DNA of 64,000 nucleotides from Bdellovibrio bacteriovorus str. Tiberius (GTDB lineage: Bacteria > Bdellovibrionota > Bdellovibrionia > Bdellovibrionales > Bdellovibrionaceae), in NCBI RefSeq assembly GCF_000317895.1, contig NC_019567.1, positions 1 to 64,000 on the forward strand, given 5' to 3'. Below are positions 11,008 to 19,154 of this stretch, in pieces. Positions within the stretch are counted from its first letter, which is position 1; each line of letters begins with the position of its first letter. Below the pieces are notes generated by a model. That model searched no databases. It was not told where the DNA came from and saw nothing but the letters and a program-made list of their open reading frames with translations. The translations under genes and the position numbers were made by a program.

Positions 11008-11325
11008 ATGAAAAAAATGATCATCGCAGCTATCGCTATGTTCGCATCTTCTTCCGCTTTCGCTCAAGAAGCAGCTGTTGCAGTTACTGAAACTGTAGTT
11101 GCTAACTCTGACCGCGGTCTTGTTGCTATCGCAGCAGCTCTTGCAATCTCTATCTCTGTATTCGCAGGTGCAATGGCCCAAGGTAAAACTGCTTCCACAG
11201 CTTTGGAAGGTATCGCTCGTAACCCAGCGGCTTCTGGTAAGCTTTTGATCCCAATGATCTTGGGTCTAGCTCTTATCGAATCCCTAGTTATCTACGCTTT
11301 GATCATCGCTTTGGGCTTGAAATAA
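11008..11325 (+). CDS. atpE: ATP synthase F0 subunit c
   Basis: Subunit c forms the rotating ion-carrying ring. The product of about 105 residues begins with a signal-peptide-like stretch ending AFAQ, then two helices joined by the ARNPAA loop. Helix 2 carries the ion-binding glutamate in ALIESLVIY. Helix 1 has Gln 13 residues before the loop arginine, and Ser and Tyr follow the Glu at +1 and +5. These match ligands known from sodium-type c-rings such as that of Ilyobacter tartaricus. The start ATG at 11008 has AAGGAG upstream; an in-frame longer reading from 10900 lies inside atpB and is rejected. A strong terminator follows. Confidence 0.95.
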   Translation: MKKMIIAAIAMFASSSAFAQEAAVAVTETVVANSDRGLVAIAAALAISISVFAGAMAQGKTASTALEGIARNPAASGKLLIPMILGLALIESLVIYALIIALGLK

Positions 11326-11373
11326 TTCAGGCTTGATCTTTTGATCAAGAAGGCCGGTTCAATGGTCTTTAGA

Positions 11374-11408
11374 AACCCACAACTTTCATCGGTTGTGGGT
11401 TTTTTATT
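11374..11408 (+). terminator. Intrinsic terminator after atpE
   Basis: ACCCACAAC pairs with GTTGTGGGT around a TTTCATCG loop, followed by TTTTTTATTTT. It ends the atp transcript and could also serve the convergent gene that ends at 11424. Confidence 0.9.
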
Positions 11409-11423
11409 TTATGCTGATGAATT

Positions 11424-12347
11424 CTAGTACGCCGGCGTAAGCGACTTCTTCAGCCCGGTGCTTTCATACACTTTCACACCGTCCTTCTTTAACTCTTTCG
11501 CCTGATGGCAGACCGCCTTAAGCTCTGTTAGCAGTGCCTGATCCTGCGCCGTAAGAGTCTTTGCCAGATCCACGCAGTCTTCCAGAATCAAACGCAAAGC
11601 CTCCTGGGCCTTGAAGGACGTATTATAAACGTAGCGGTCACTTCGTTCGATGTCTTTGTGAGTAAAACCGTGAGGCTTGTGAGTCACATGGTAATTGCGC
11701 AGAAGTTTCTCGATGGTGGTTTCTTCAAGGCTAGCGGAGCGCTCAAAGAAAATCTGCATTTTCGCGTAAAGAACAAAGCTCTGGATCGTGCGTTTCTTGT
11801 GCTCCTCATCCCGATATCCTCCCAAGTTGCGAAAGGACTCTTTGGCGTCAAAGAAGTCCTCTTGCGCGTCTTCAGAATGCATCAGGTGCATGGATTCCCG
11901 GGTGTCATCTTCCATCAAACGAGCGCGATCAAACAGGTAGTGCGCAAACTCGTGAATCACCGTCCAGTCATCGACACTTTCAATGAGTAAAATCGTCGGC
12001 TTTTTCACCATGTAGGCATAGTTGGTTTCGGTCATGTACTGCCCGATTGCGCCTTCCGAAAACAGCTTGATAAACTTGGCAGGAATAAGGTCTTCAGTGG
12101 CGTAGGGAAGATACGGCACAGTGATGGGCAGATTTTCCGGATCCTTCACGGCATAGACATCAATACCGAAAGACTGCACGTAGGTGATCTTTTCCTTCAG
12201 CGACATATGCAGCATCGGGGTCAGCAGATTCAGCTGGATGTTCTTTTCAAAGTCCACGGTCGTACAGTCCCGGCAGTCCGCCATAGAAACGGAAGCACTA
12301 AAAGCCACAGAAAGAATCACAGCTGCCAGTCGAATCAGAGTCATCAC
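11424..12347 (-). CDS. Exported HExxH protein, putative zinc metallopeptidase
   Basis: The 307-residue protein has a clear Sec signal peptide (about residues 1-23, SVSMA before a Cys-rich start CRDC). An HEFAH motif (H132, E133, H136) lies in WTVIHEFAHYLFD, the zinc-binding pattern of gluzincin-type peptidases. A downstream glutamate ligand is not certain; SEDAQEDFFDAKESFR is a candidate region. I do not recognise a named family. Start ATG with GAGGTG upstream. It is transcribed toward atpE. Inferred role: periplasmic or secreted protease, fitting the many other exported proteases in the window; inactive homologues are possible. Confidence 0.65.
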   Translation of the reverse strand: MMTLIRLAAVILSVAFSASVSMADCRDCTTVDFEKNIQLNLLTPMLHMSLKEKITYVQSFGIDVYAVKDPENLPITVPYLPYATEDLIPAKFIKLFSEGAIGQYMTETNYAYMVKKPTILLIESVDDWTVIHEFAHYLFDRARLMEDDTRESMHLMHSEDAQEDFFDAKESFRNLGGYRDEEHKKRTIQSFVLYAKMQIFFERSASLEETTIEKLLRNYHVTHKPHGFTHKDIERSDRYVYNTSFKAQEALRLILEDCVDLAKTLTAQDQALLTELKAVCHQAKELKKDGVKVYESTGLKKSLTPAY

Positions 12348-12489
12348 TTCACCTCGTGGGGTCTTAAATGCAAATGATATGACAGCTTAAAAGCCCCAGA
12401 TTTCAGGATAGAAATTATAAGTGTCGAATACTTAGACAGGGGCCTTTTTCCGTCTTGAGAGGCCGTTAAGGCCTTGGTATTTATGGAGT

Positions 12490-12966
12490 ATGAAGCAATT
12501 TGAAAACCGCTGGATCTTTGAGTTCTTTGAAGAAAAGTCCGACGCCATTATCAAGTCGATGTTCGGTGGCCTGGCGCTTTATTACCAGGGCCAGTTGAAG
12601 ATGTTGTTGTCTGAAAATGCCGGCGATTATTCCTATCGCGGCAAAGAATACGACTTTGAAGTGTGGAATGGTGTTTTGATTGCGACGGACCGAATTCATC
12701 ACGAATCCCTGTTAAAGCAATTTCCTTTTCTGGTAAATCATCCGGTGCTGCCGAAGTGGTTGTATCTGCCTTTCACCTTTGAAGGATGGGAAGAACGCAT
12801 TGAAATGATCACCCGTCTGGTGCGAAGTGCTGATCCGCGTGTGGGTGTGTGGCCCCAGGAAAAATCGCGCAAGAAAACGAAAAAGAAATCCGTCAAAAAA
12901 CTGGTTAAAAAGAAAGTGGCCAAGAAATCCGTCTCTAAATCAAAAAAACCTGCGAAACGCCATTGA
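12490..12966 (+). CDS. TfoX-like N-terminal domain with histone-H1-like lysine tail
   Basis: The 158-residue protein has an N-terminal fold recalling TfoX_N proteins (IKSMFGGLALYYQGQLKMLL) followed by HPVLPKWLYLP and ADPRVGVWP blocks. The last 35 residues are almost all Lys, Ser, Arg, Val and Ala, with repeats like KKSVKK and KKVAKKS, similar to histone H1/AlgP-type tails. The tail suggests nucleic-acid binding. TfoX/Sxy proteins regulate competence in some Gammaproteobacteria, but this member lacks context to support that. It stands alone, upstream of a MerR regulator on the same strand (44-base gap). Confidence 0.6.
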   Translation: MKQFENRWIFEFFEEKSDAIIKSMFGGLALYYQGQLKMLLSENAGDYSYRGKEYDFEVWNGVLIATDRIHHESLLKQFPFLVNHPVLPKWLYLPFTFEGWEERIEMITRLVRSADPRVGVWPQEKSRKKTKKKSVKKLVKKKVAKKSVSKSKKPAKRH

Positions 12967-13010
12967 CCTTAACCCAGCGTCAACGTTGAGAGTTGTCTTT
13001 AGAGGTAAGA

Positions 13011-13988
13011 ATGAAAAACTGGCTGACGATCGGACAATTTGCCAAAGCTTCGGGCCTTTCCCCCAGAGCCCTGCGCATTTATGAAGACATGAATCTGCTG
13101 GTGCCACCCTATCGTGGGGACAACGGCTATCGCTATTATCAGGAAAGCCAGCTTTCCGAAGCCGCTCGGCTGAAAGAGTTTAAAGACCTGGGATTTCAGC
13201 TGGAAGAAGTGAAAGCTCTTCTTCAGGCTGACCGCGAATTGGATAAATCACGTCTGGTCAGGTCACTCAGTCACCGTCTGGATCTGGTGCGTGAGCAGTC
13301 CGATCAGTTGCAGGATCAGCGCCGGCAGATAGAACAACTTCTTTCCTCTTTGAAGAACAACACAAAGCCCATCTCGGCTGATGAGAGGAGAGCAATCATG
13401 AGTTATCAGGGTAATCCGGCCATTGTGGTCACAGGAATCCAGGGCCTTCAGAAAACGGCTGAATATATTCAAAAGCACCTTCAGGACCGCCACATTCCCC
13501 TGCTGTTCTGGAGTGAAAATCTGGAACTTCCAGAGTCCTATATTCTTGTTCTTCCTGAAGACAACCTCGGGGATAAAGGTGTGGAAAACCTTGCGCCCAA
13601 TGTGATTGTCCTGAATTCCGTCAGTGGTTCGGACAGTGCGATTCGGAAAAATTATCTGCGTCTTTATAACTTTGTTGGCTCTCATGTGACGACGGTGATT
13701 CATGCGGAAGATCAGGCGCTGCTTGAGATTGTTTCCAACGAAAGAATCAGAGGCACCTACTACCAGTATTATTCAAAAAACCGCGCTTTGGAAAAGCAGA
13801 TCAAAAAAATCGGCGGACTGGTTTGTTCCGGCAGTGAACTTTCGATGTACGGATATAATCTGCAGAAAGAGGCTGTGCATCTGAAGTTGGAGAGCCCTTT
13901 GGGATTTACTGACGAGCTGGCACTTTTAAGTTCACTCGCAGCCGTGATGAAACTGGGACTGCCGACAGAAAGTCTTTGTCTGAAATAA
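13011..13988 (+). CDS. MerR-family transcriptional regulator
   Basis: The 325-residue protein begins with a MerR-type winged helix: LTIGQFAKASGLSPRALRIYEDMNLL, then GYRYYQESQL, followed by a coiled-coil dimerisation helix (about 75-115) rich in Arg/Gln. The C-terminal two thirds (about 130-325) is an effector domain I do not recognise, with no Cys metal-binding set, so a metal sensor is unlikely. The start ATG at 13011 has AGAGGT upstream; an upstream TTG at 12993 is less likely. Followed by a bidirectional terminator. MerR proteins usually act by distorting promoters with long spacers; the target is unknown. Confidence 0.85.
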   Translation: MKNWLTIGQFAKASGLSPRALRIYEDMNLLVPPYRGDNGYRYYQESQLSEAARLKEFKDLGFQLEEVKALLQADRELDKSRLVRSLSHRLDLVREQSDQLQDQRRQIEQLLSSLKNNTKPISADERRAIMSYQGNPAIVVTGIQGLQKTAEYIQKHLQDRHIPLLFWSENLELPESYILVLPEDNLGDKGVENLAPNVIVLNSVSGSDSAIRKNYLRLYNFVGSHVTTVIHAEDQALLEIVSNERIRGTYYQYYSKNRALEKQIKKIGGLVCSGSELSMYGYNLQKEAVHLKLESPLGFTDELALLSSLAAVMKLGLPTESLCLK

Positions 13989-13989
13989 A

Positions 13990-14021
13990 AAAAGCCGGGT
14001 TCATCACCCGGCTTTTCATTT
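13990..14021. terminator. Bidirectional intrinsic terminator
   Basis: AAAAGCCGGGT and ACCCGGCTTTT form a perfect stem around TCATC, with A-runs before and T-runs after. It sits between the convergent MerR gene and the phosphomannomutase gene and can serve both. Confidence 0.9.
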
Positions 14022-15389
14022 TTAAAGATACTTGTTTACGATGGCTTCAACGCGGTTGCGGATCGCATCCAGCCCCGCCTGGGACGAGGATTCGTAACGA
14101 ACCACCACCACTGGCTGTGTGTTGGAAGAGCGGCACAGTGCCCAGCCGTCAGCAAAGCTCAGGCGGATACCATCCGTAAAGTCCACTTTATAATCAGCAC
14201 CCTCTTTAGCCGGGAAAGCTTCAATCATTTTTTCAACGATCAGAACCTTCTTTTCTTCAGTGGTGTCGATGCGGATTTCTGGAGTGTTGAAAGACGGAGG
14301 CAAACCTTCCAGCAACTGTGGAATTGTTTTGCCGGTTTTTGCCAGGATTTCCACCAAACGCAAAGCTGCGTAAGGAGCATCATCGTAACCGTGATTGCGG
14401 TCGGCAAAGAACACGTGACCGGACATCTCGCCACCGAATGGCGCTTTTTCAACTTTGATTTTTTCTTTCACCAAAGAGTGTCCGGTTTTCCACATGATTG
14501 GCTGACCACCGTGTTTGGCAACATCGTGGTACAGACGATCAGAGCACTTCACATCGCCAATGATCTTAGCCCCTTTTTGTTCAGCCAAAATCGCGCGGGA
14601 AATGATCACCATCAATTCATCACCGTAAACCATGCGGCCCGTGTGATCGACAACACCGATACGGTCGGCATCGCCGTCAAAGCCGATGCCCGCCACGGCG
14701 CCCTCTTTAAGAACCTGGGCCTTAAGGTCCACCAGGTTTTCTTCAACCGTTGGATCCGGGTGGTGATTCGGGAATGTGCCATCTGGCTGTTCAAACAAAA
14801 TGGTGGGTTTCAAACCGCAGGCTTCAAACAAGCCGCGCACCACAGATCCGCCAGCACCGTTACCGCAGTCCAAAACAACTTTGGTGTCTTTGATGTGGCC
14901 GAATTCTTTAGCGTAACGTGCGTAGTACATTGGCTTGATGTCGAAAGATTCTTCTGAACCCTGACCGTCAATGAATTCGCCTTTTTGAATGATGTGCAAA
15001 AGTTTCTGGATTTCGACGCCAAAGATGGTGCCTTTACCCACAGAAATTTTAAAGCCGTTGTATTCTGGAGGATTGTGCGAACCAGTTACCTGAACCGCGC
15101 CATCGACTTTCAATTCAAACGTGGCGAAGTAACAAACCGGCGTGGTTACCAGACCCAGGTGAATAACGTTCGCGCCTGAATCCATCAGACCTTTTGCAAG
15201 ATTCTTGATGATGGCCGGAGAGCTTTCACGCGCATCACAGCCCAACGCCACGGTTGGATTAGTGATGTTCTTGTTTTGTTTCATGTAAACGACGTAAGCG
15301 CGACCCAGCAGGTAAGCAAAGTTGTCGTCGAACTGTCCGTTATAGACGCCGCGAATGTCGTATTCTCTAAAAATGACGGGTTGAAACAT
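14022..15389 (-). CDS. Phosphomannomutase/phosphoglucomutase
   Basis: This enzyme of the alpha-D-phosphohexomutase family interconverts hexose 6- and 1-phosphates for LPS and polysaccharide precursors. The 455-residue protein has the phosphoserine loop VTGSHNPPEYNG (S104), the metal loop DGDADRIG in domain 2, the sugar-binding GGEMSGH in domain 3 and a C-terminal phosphate-binding RYESSSQAG. This is close to the AlgC/ManB type rather than to PgcA or GlmM. Length is normal. Stands alone on the minus strand between pdxA and the MerR terminator. Confidence 0.92.
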   Translation of the reverse strand: MFQPVIFREYDIRGVYNGQFDDNFAYLLGRAYVVYMKQNKNITNPTVALGCDARESSPAIIKNLAKGLMDSGANVIHLGLVTTPVCYFATFELKVDGAVQVTGSHNPPEYNGFKISVGKGTIFGVEIQKLLHIIQKGEFIDGQGSEESFDIKPMYYARYAKEFGHIKDTKVVLDCGNGAGGSVVRGLFEACGLKPTILFEQPDGTFPNHHPDPTVEENLVDLKAQVLKEGAVAGIGFDGDADRIGVVDHTGRMVYGDELMVIISRAILAEQKGAKIIGDVKCSDRLYHDVAKHGGQPIMWKTGHSLVKEKIKVEKAPFGGEMSGHVFFADRNHGYDDAPYAALRLVEILAKTGKTIPQLLEGLPPSFNTPEIRIDTTEEKKVLIVEKMIEAFPAKEGADYKVDFTDGIRLSFADGWALCRSSNTQPVVVVRYESSSQAGLDAIRNRVEAIVNKYL

Positions 15390-15436
15390 ATATCACCTCA
15401 ATTATTTCAAGGGCTTAGGATTATAATTTCTGCGCT

Positions 15437-16387
15437 CTAGAGTCGAGCTAATTTTACCGCCCAGCGAACGGCATCAATCATCGAATGGGGGTTGGCTTTG
15501 TTTTTACCAAAGATATCCTTGGCAGTGCCATGATCCACACTGGTGCGAATAAACGGGATCCCCAGGGTCATATGCACGCCACTGTCCTGCCCGTGAATCA
15601 TTTTAAACGGAATCAGGCCCTGATCGTGATACAGGCTCAAATATACGGAATATTTCTTCCAGTTTTGCGGGAAGAAAGCCGCATCCGGAACCAAGGGTCC
15701 TTCAAACGGAATCTTCTTTTCTTTGGCAAAACTTACAAGCTCGGGGAAGAACAAAAGCTCTTCCTGCCCGATCAGGCCCGCCTCGCCGGCATGGGGGTTG
15801 AGCCCCAAAACGCCGATGGGTTTTTTAGCCTGGGCTGCGGGAAGCTTCTTTCTTAGTTCATTGGCGTTAAGAAGTGCTTCCGCCAGCACGCTGAAACTTA
15901 AGTGCTTGGTGATTTCTTTCACCGGTAGATGTGCCGTTGCCAGAACCACGTTGAACTTTTCACCGACAAAACCCATGTGCACATGTTTGGCGCCGGAAAG
16001 TCTTTTTAAAATATCCGTGTGTCCCAGGTCTTTAAAGCCCGCCGCTTTGATCGAGGTCTTCGACAGGGGCGCAGTGGCCAGCGCGTGAATATCTTTCTTC
16101 AGGCAGGCTTTGGCGCTTGATTCCACCCATTCTGCAGGTGCGAGGTCCGAGGCAATATCAATCAGGTAGGGACCTTCGATTTCCAGAGCCTGGGAAAGGT
16201 CATCCACGGTGATACGCTCAAATTTTTGATCAATCAGTTTCAGATACTTTTGTGAAGCACCGTCTTGGCGCCACAACAGAAACTGCACGCCTTTTTGTGG
16301 ACCCAGGTGATGCAGAGCCTTGGCCGTGACTTCAAAGCCAATGCCATCCACATCCCCGGTCGTAAGTGCGATTCGAAGTTTACTCAT
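15437..16387 (-). CDS. pdxA: 4-hydroxythreonine-4-phosphate dehydrogenase PdxA
   Basis: PdxA oxidises 4-phosphohydroxy-L-threonine in pyridoxal 5'-phosphate synthesis. The 316-residue reading has the N-terminal TTGDVDGIGFEV (family: GDPAGIGPE, so partly diverged), GHTDILKRLS and the metal-binding LYHDQGLIPFK and SVDHGTAKDI histidines. Start choice: the ATG at 16387 overlaps the surA stop as ATGAGTAA, the same arrangement as the two genes upstream; an in-frame ATG at 16408 would add seven residues. surA-pdxA adjacency is conserved in many Proteobacteria. It is the last gene of the operon. Confidence 0.9.
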   Translation of the reverse strand: MSKLRIALTTGDVDGIGFEVTAKALHHLGPQKGVQFLLWRQDGASQKYLKLIDQKFERITVDDLSQALEIEGPYLIDIASDLAPAEWVESSAKACLKKDIHALATAPLSKTSIKAAGFKDLGHTDILKRLSGAKHVHMGFVGEKFNVVLATAHLPVKEITKHLSFSVLAEALLNANELRKKLPAAQAKKPIGVLGLNPHAGEAGLIGQEELLFFPELVSFAKEKKIPFEGPLVPDAAFFPQNWKKYSVYLSLYHDQGLIPFKMIHGQDSGVHMTLGIPFIRTSVDHGTAKDIFGKNKANPHSMIDAVRWAVKLARL

Positions 16388-17324
16388 TGATACGGATGAA
16401 GGATTCATCGCGTTTGGATTGCAGCCAGTTTTTCAACTGACGTTTGAAGCTGTTTTCCAGAAGCTGCGCCTTGATCTTGTCTTTGGCGCGTTCAAACTTC
16501 GGATCGGTGGTCAGTTTTTTACCGGTCAGTTTCACGATGTGGAAGCCCATGCGGGATTTCACAATCGGAGTGGTCTCGTTCACTTTCAGGCTGGAAATAG
16601 CCTCTTCAATTTCCGGAAGGAAGTCGCCGGATTTGAAAGTTCCCAAGGCGCCACCGGTGGAGAAATTGGGATCTTCACTGAACTGCTGCGCCAGGTTTTC
16701 AAAGTTTTCACCGCTGCGAAGTTTACCCAGCACGGTTTCAGCACGTTTGATGGACGCTTCCGCGCCGCCTTTTTTCGGGTTGAAGAAGATGTGGGAAACC
16801 GAGAACTCGTCAATGGAAGGACGGTTGTTCGGATTCGTTTTCAGGTATTCATTCAAAGCGTCTTCATCAGAGATGCGCAGTTTGGAAATGATCTCGGCAT
16901 CCATCAAAGAGCGTTTTTCAATGCTGTCTTTCAGGAAGCGGCGATAGTCATCCATGGAAACGCCCTGTTGCTGAATCACTTTTGCCAGTTCTGTTTCGCT
17001 GACCTGGTTTTTGCGGGCCATTTCTTTCAGTTCGGATTCCACGCGATCGTTGGTGACGGCCAGATTCAGACGTTTGATCTCTGACTGCAGGATCTTTTCG
17101 TTGATCAGGTAATCCAGTTGCGCTTTGCGGTTGCCGACAAGGCTGGTGGCTGGTTTATCAAACAACAAAGACTCATCAACCATGCCCTGTTTTGGAATGC
17201 GTTTTACAAGATCTTTGAAGTCAGATTCCAAAACCAGTTCGCTATTTACGATAGCCACAGTTTTTTCCACAATCTCGGCATGACTTGGTGTAGCCACTAG
17301 CAAAGCAAAAAGAAGATTAATCAT
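16380..17324 (-). CDS. surA: SurA-like periplasmic chaperone/peptidyl-prolyl isomerase
   Basis: SurA-type proteins guide outer-membrane proteins through the periplasm. The 314-residue product has a signal peptide (cleavage about after PSHA), a SurA N-terminal helical domain starting VEKTVAIVNSELVLESDF, and one parvulin domain (about residues 172-270: VSHIFFNP, FENLAQQFSEDPNFSTGGALGTF, GFHIVKLTGKK). E. coli SurA has two parvulin domains, so this is a one-domain version. It overlaps the upstream lipoprotein gene by eight bases (ATGATTAA) and pdxA by eight bases. Confidence 0.88.
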   Translation of the reverse strand: MINLLFALLVATPSHAEIVEKTVAIVNSELVLESDFKDLVKRIPKQGMVDESLLFDKPATSLVGNRKAQLDYLINEKILQSEIKRLNLAVTNDRVESELKEMARKNQVSETELAKVIQQQGVSMDDYRRFLKDSIEKRSLMDAEIISKLRISDEDALNEYLKTNPNNRPSIDEFSVSHIFFNPKKGGAEASIKRAETVLGKLRSGENFENLAQQFSEDPNFSTGGALGTFKSGDFLPEIEEAISSLKVNETTPIVKSRMGFHIVKLTGKKLTTDPKFERAKDKIKAQLLENSFKRQLKNWLQSKRDESFIRINE

Positions 17325-18285
17325 TGGTTCCTCGTGTATCCACCTTGATGGAATTCATCAGTTCATAGTCCTTTAAGACTTTACTACTTCTGAGCTGGGC
17401 ATCAAGCCACGCCACGTATTCCGCCTGCTCGCGTTGTGCGCGAAGCGCCCGGATAATCTGTGGTTTGACCTCTTCCAGCGACAAAGTGGAGGCCGGAGCC
17501 TTCTTTTCCACACGAATCAGATGGATTCCGAAGGGACTTTTGATTGTTTGCACGCCGGAACCGACGTTAAACAGGGGATCAAAGTAATCCACCGAGCCTT
17601 TTTCAATCCAGCCTACAACCCCACCCTGCTTGGCTTCAGGAGTGATGGAATACTTTCTTGCAAGTTCCGCAAAATCGCCGGTTTTCAGGTCGACTTTGAT
17701 GGCGTCAGCCTTGGCGTCCTCGTCCACCACGATCTGGCGCAGGTACACGCGCTCTTTGCGCTTGTAACGGTCCTTGTTGTCTTCGTAGTAGCGTTTGATC
17801 TCTTCTTCAGTGGGGGCCTTGACCTTTTCGTTGATCTTTTTAAAGACCTCTCGTTCGACCAGGGAATATCTCAGTTCTTCACGCCATTCCGAAAATGACA
17901 GATTTTCCAAAGCCAGGGCCCGGCGGAAAGAAAGATCATCCGGATAGTTCGCGCGCAGTTTGTCGACTTCTTTATCCAGGGTGTTTTCCGATATCACGAT
18001 ACTCTGAGCCCTTGCCCAGTCCAGGGTCAGGCTTTTCACCAGGAAGTCGCGCAGAATTTCTTCTTTGATACGGTGGATGTTGTTGGGATCCTTTGCCGCC
18101 AGGGCGTCGAAGTTTCTTAGTCTTCGTGCCAGCTGGTTGGCGAACTGCTTGGAGGTCAGAACGTGATCATTCACCTTCTCCACGGGTTTCGTGGAGAGTT
18201 TCTGATAGCTTGATGGACATCCCGCCAAAGCGAGGCTCATAAAAATAAAAAGCCCCGTCAGTGCGGGGCTCTTTGAAAATTTCAT
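17317..18285 (-). CDS. Parvulin-type peptidyl-prolyl isomerase lipoprotein
   Basis: The 322-residue protein has a lipoprotein signal with lipobox LAGC (C23), so it resembles membrane-anchored PrsA-type foldases. The N-terminal half is SurA-like (VNDHVLTSKQFANQL), and the parvulin domain is about residues 170-265 (VYLRQIVVDEDAKAD, FAELARKYSITPEAKQGGVVGW, GIHLIRVEKK). It is the middle of three tandem PPIase genes. A terminator-like hairpin lies in its first 15 codons (18241-18270). The start has AAGGAT nine bases upstream. Inferred role: foldase for exported proteins. Confidence 0.88.
   Translation of the reverse strand: MKFSKSPALTGLFIFMSLALAGCPSSYQKLSTKPVEKVNDHVLTSKQFANQLARRLRNFDALAAKDPNNIHRIKEEILRDFLVKSLTLDWARAQSIVISENTLDKEVDKLRANYPDDLSFRRALALENLSFSEWREELRYSLVEREVFKKINEKVKAPTEEEIKRYYEDNKDRYKRKERVYLRQIVVDEDAKADAIKVDLKTGDFAELARKYSITPEAKQGGVVGWIEKGSVDYFDPLFNVGSGVQTIKSPFGIHLIRVEKKAPASTLSLEEVKPQIIRALRAQREQAEYVAWLDAQLRSSKVLKDYELMNSIKVDTRGTND
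18241..18270 (-). terminator. Terminator-like hairpin inside the start of the PPIase lipoprotein gene
   Basis: On the minus strand AGCCCCG, loop CACTGA, CGGGGCT is followed by TTTTATTTTT. It has the form of an intrinsic terminator but lies within codons 6-15 of the gene that starts at 18285, 28 bases past the upstream gene's stop. It may partly end transcription of 18298-19107 and attenuate the downstream genes. Confidence 0.6.
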
Positions 18286-18297
18286 CGGATCAAATCC

Positions 18298-19107
18298 TTA
18301 TTTAAGAAGACCTTTGTTTTCTTTGATCGGATAAGACTTCTTCATTCTTTCGAAGTAGTCGTTAAAGACCTGTTTTCTTTTTTCATCGAAAACGGCCGCT
18401 CTGATCTGGCGTTTGTTCGCGTTCTCAAAGCTTCTGCGACCGGTCAGTTTAATAACGTGGAAGCCAAACTGAGTTTCGATAAGCCCCGTAACCTCACCGA
18501 CCTTCATGTTGACAACCGCTTCGTAGTAATTCGGAACCAGTGTCACGCGGGATTGCCAGCCGATATCGCCGCCAACCTGCTTGGAAAGAGCATCATCAGA
18601 GTAAAGCTTAACCAGCTCTTCAAATGGTCTTTTGCTCTTTTTAACCTCTTCGTAGATTTCTGTCGCACGTTTTTTTGCTTCAGCCACCTGCGCCGGAGTA
18701 GCCCCTGCTTTAAACTCAATCAGGATGTGGCTGGTGCGAAGTTCCGGATTTTTGGCATACCATGCTTTCATTTCCGCATCAGAAACCTGGATCTTCTGAA
18801 CACGCTGACCGATGTCTTTTTCCAGAAGGGCTTTGTACATCTCCTGGTCAAAGCGGGATTGAACGACAGGGTCTTTTTGCAGATTGCGCTTTTCCGCCTC
18901 TTGAACACCCATTTCAAAGCGAACCAGGTCTTCCAGGAATTGTTCTTTGGTTGGCGGGTTGATGGTCTGAGACTTCACTTCGTTGTACTTTTTATTGAAG
19001 TCTTCAAGCGTGATAGTTTTTTTACCCACCTGAGCCACGACGTCCGTGGATTTCTGTGCAAAAGCGGTCGCAGAGATGAGCAACAAGATGCTGATTACAA
19101 GTTTCAT
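18298..19107 (-). CDS. Secreted parvulin-type peptidyl-prolyl isomerase
   Basis: The 269-residue protein has a signal peptide (cleavage about after TAFA), a SurA/PrsA-like N-terminal segment (VVAQVGKKTITLEDFNKKY) and a parvulin domain (about 123-225: RTSHILIEFKAGATPAQ, FEELVKLYSDDALSKQVGGDIGW, GFHVIKLTGRR). It is the first gene of a run of three PPIases leading to pdxA, with 12 bases to the next. No lipobox, so probably soluble in the periplasm. Paralogous expansion of this family may reflect heavy protein export. Confidence 0.88.
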   Translation of the reverse strand: MKLVISILLLISATAFAQKSTDVVAQVGKKTITLEDFNKKYNEVKSQTINPPTKEQFLEDLVRFEMGVQEAEKRNLQKDPVVQSRFDQEMYKALLEKDIGQRVQKIQVSDAEMKAWYAKNPELRTSHILIEFKAGATPAQVAEAKKRATEIYEEVKKSKRPFEELVKLYSDDALSKQVGGDIGWQSRVTLVPNYYEAVVNMKVGEVTGLIETQFGFHVIKLTGRRSFENANKRQIRAAVFDEKRKQVFNDYFERMKKSYPIKENKGLLK

Positions 19108-19154
19108 GCTTCAAAAGTCCCTTTAAAAAGTTGAATGAGAACTATGCTAAAACG

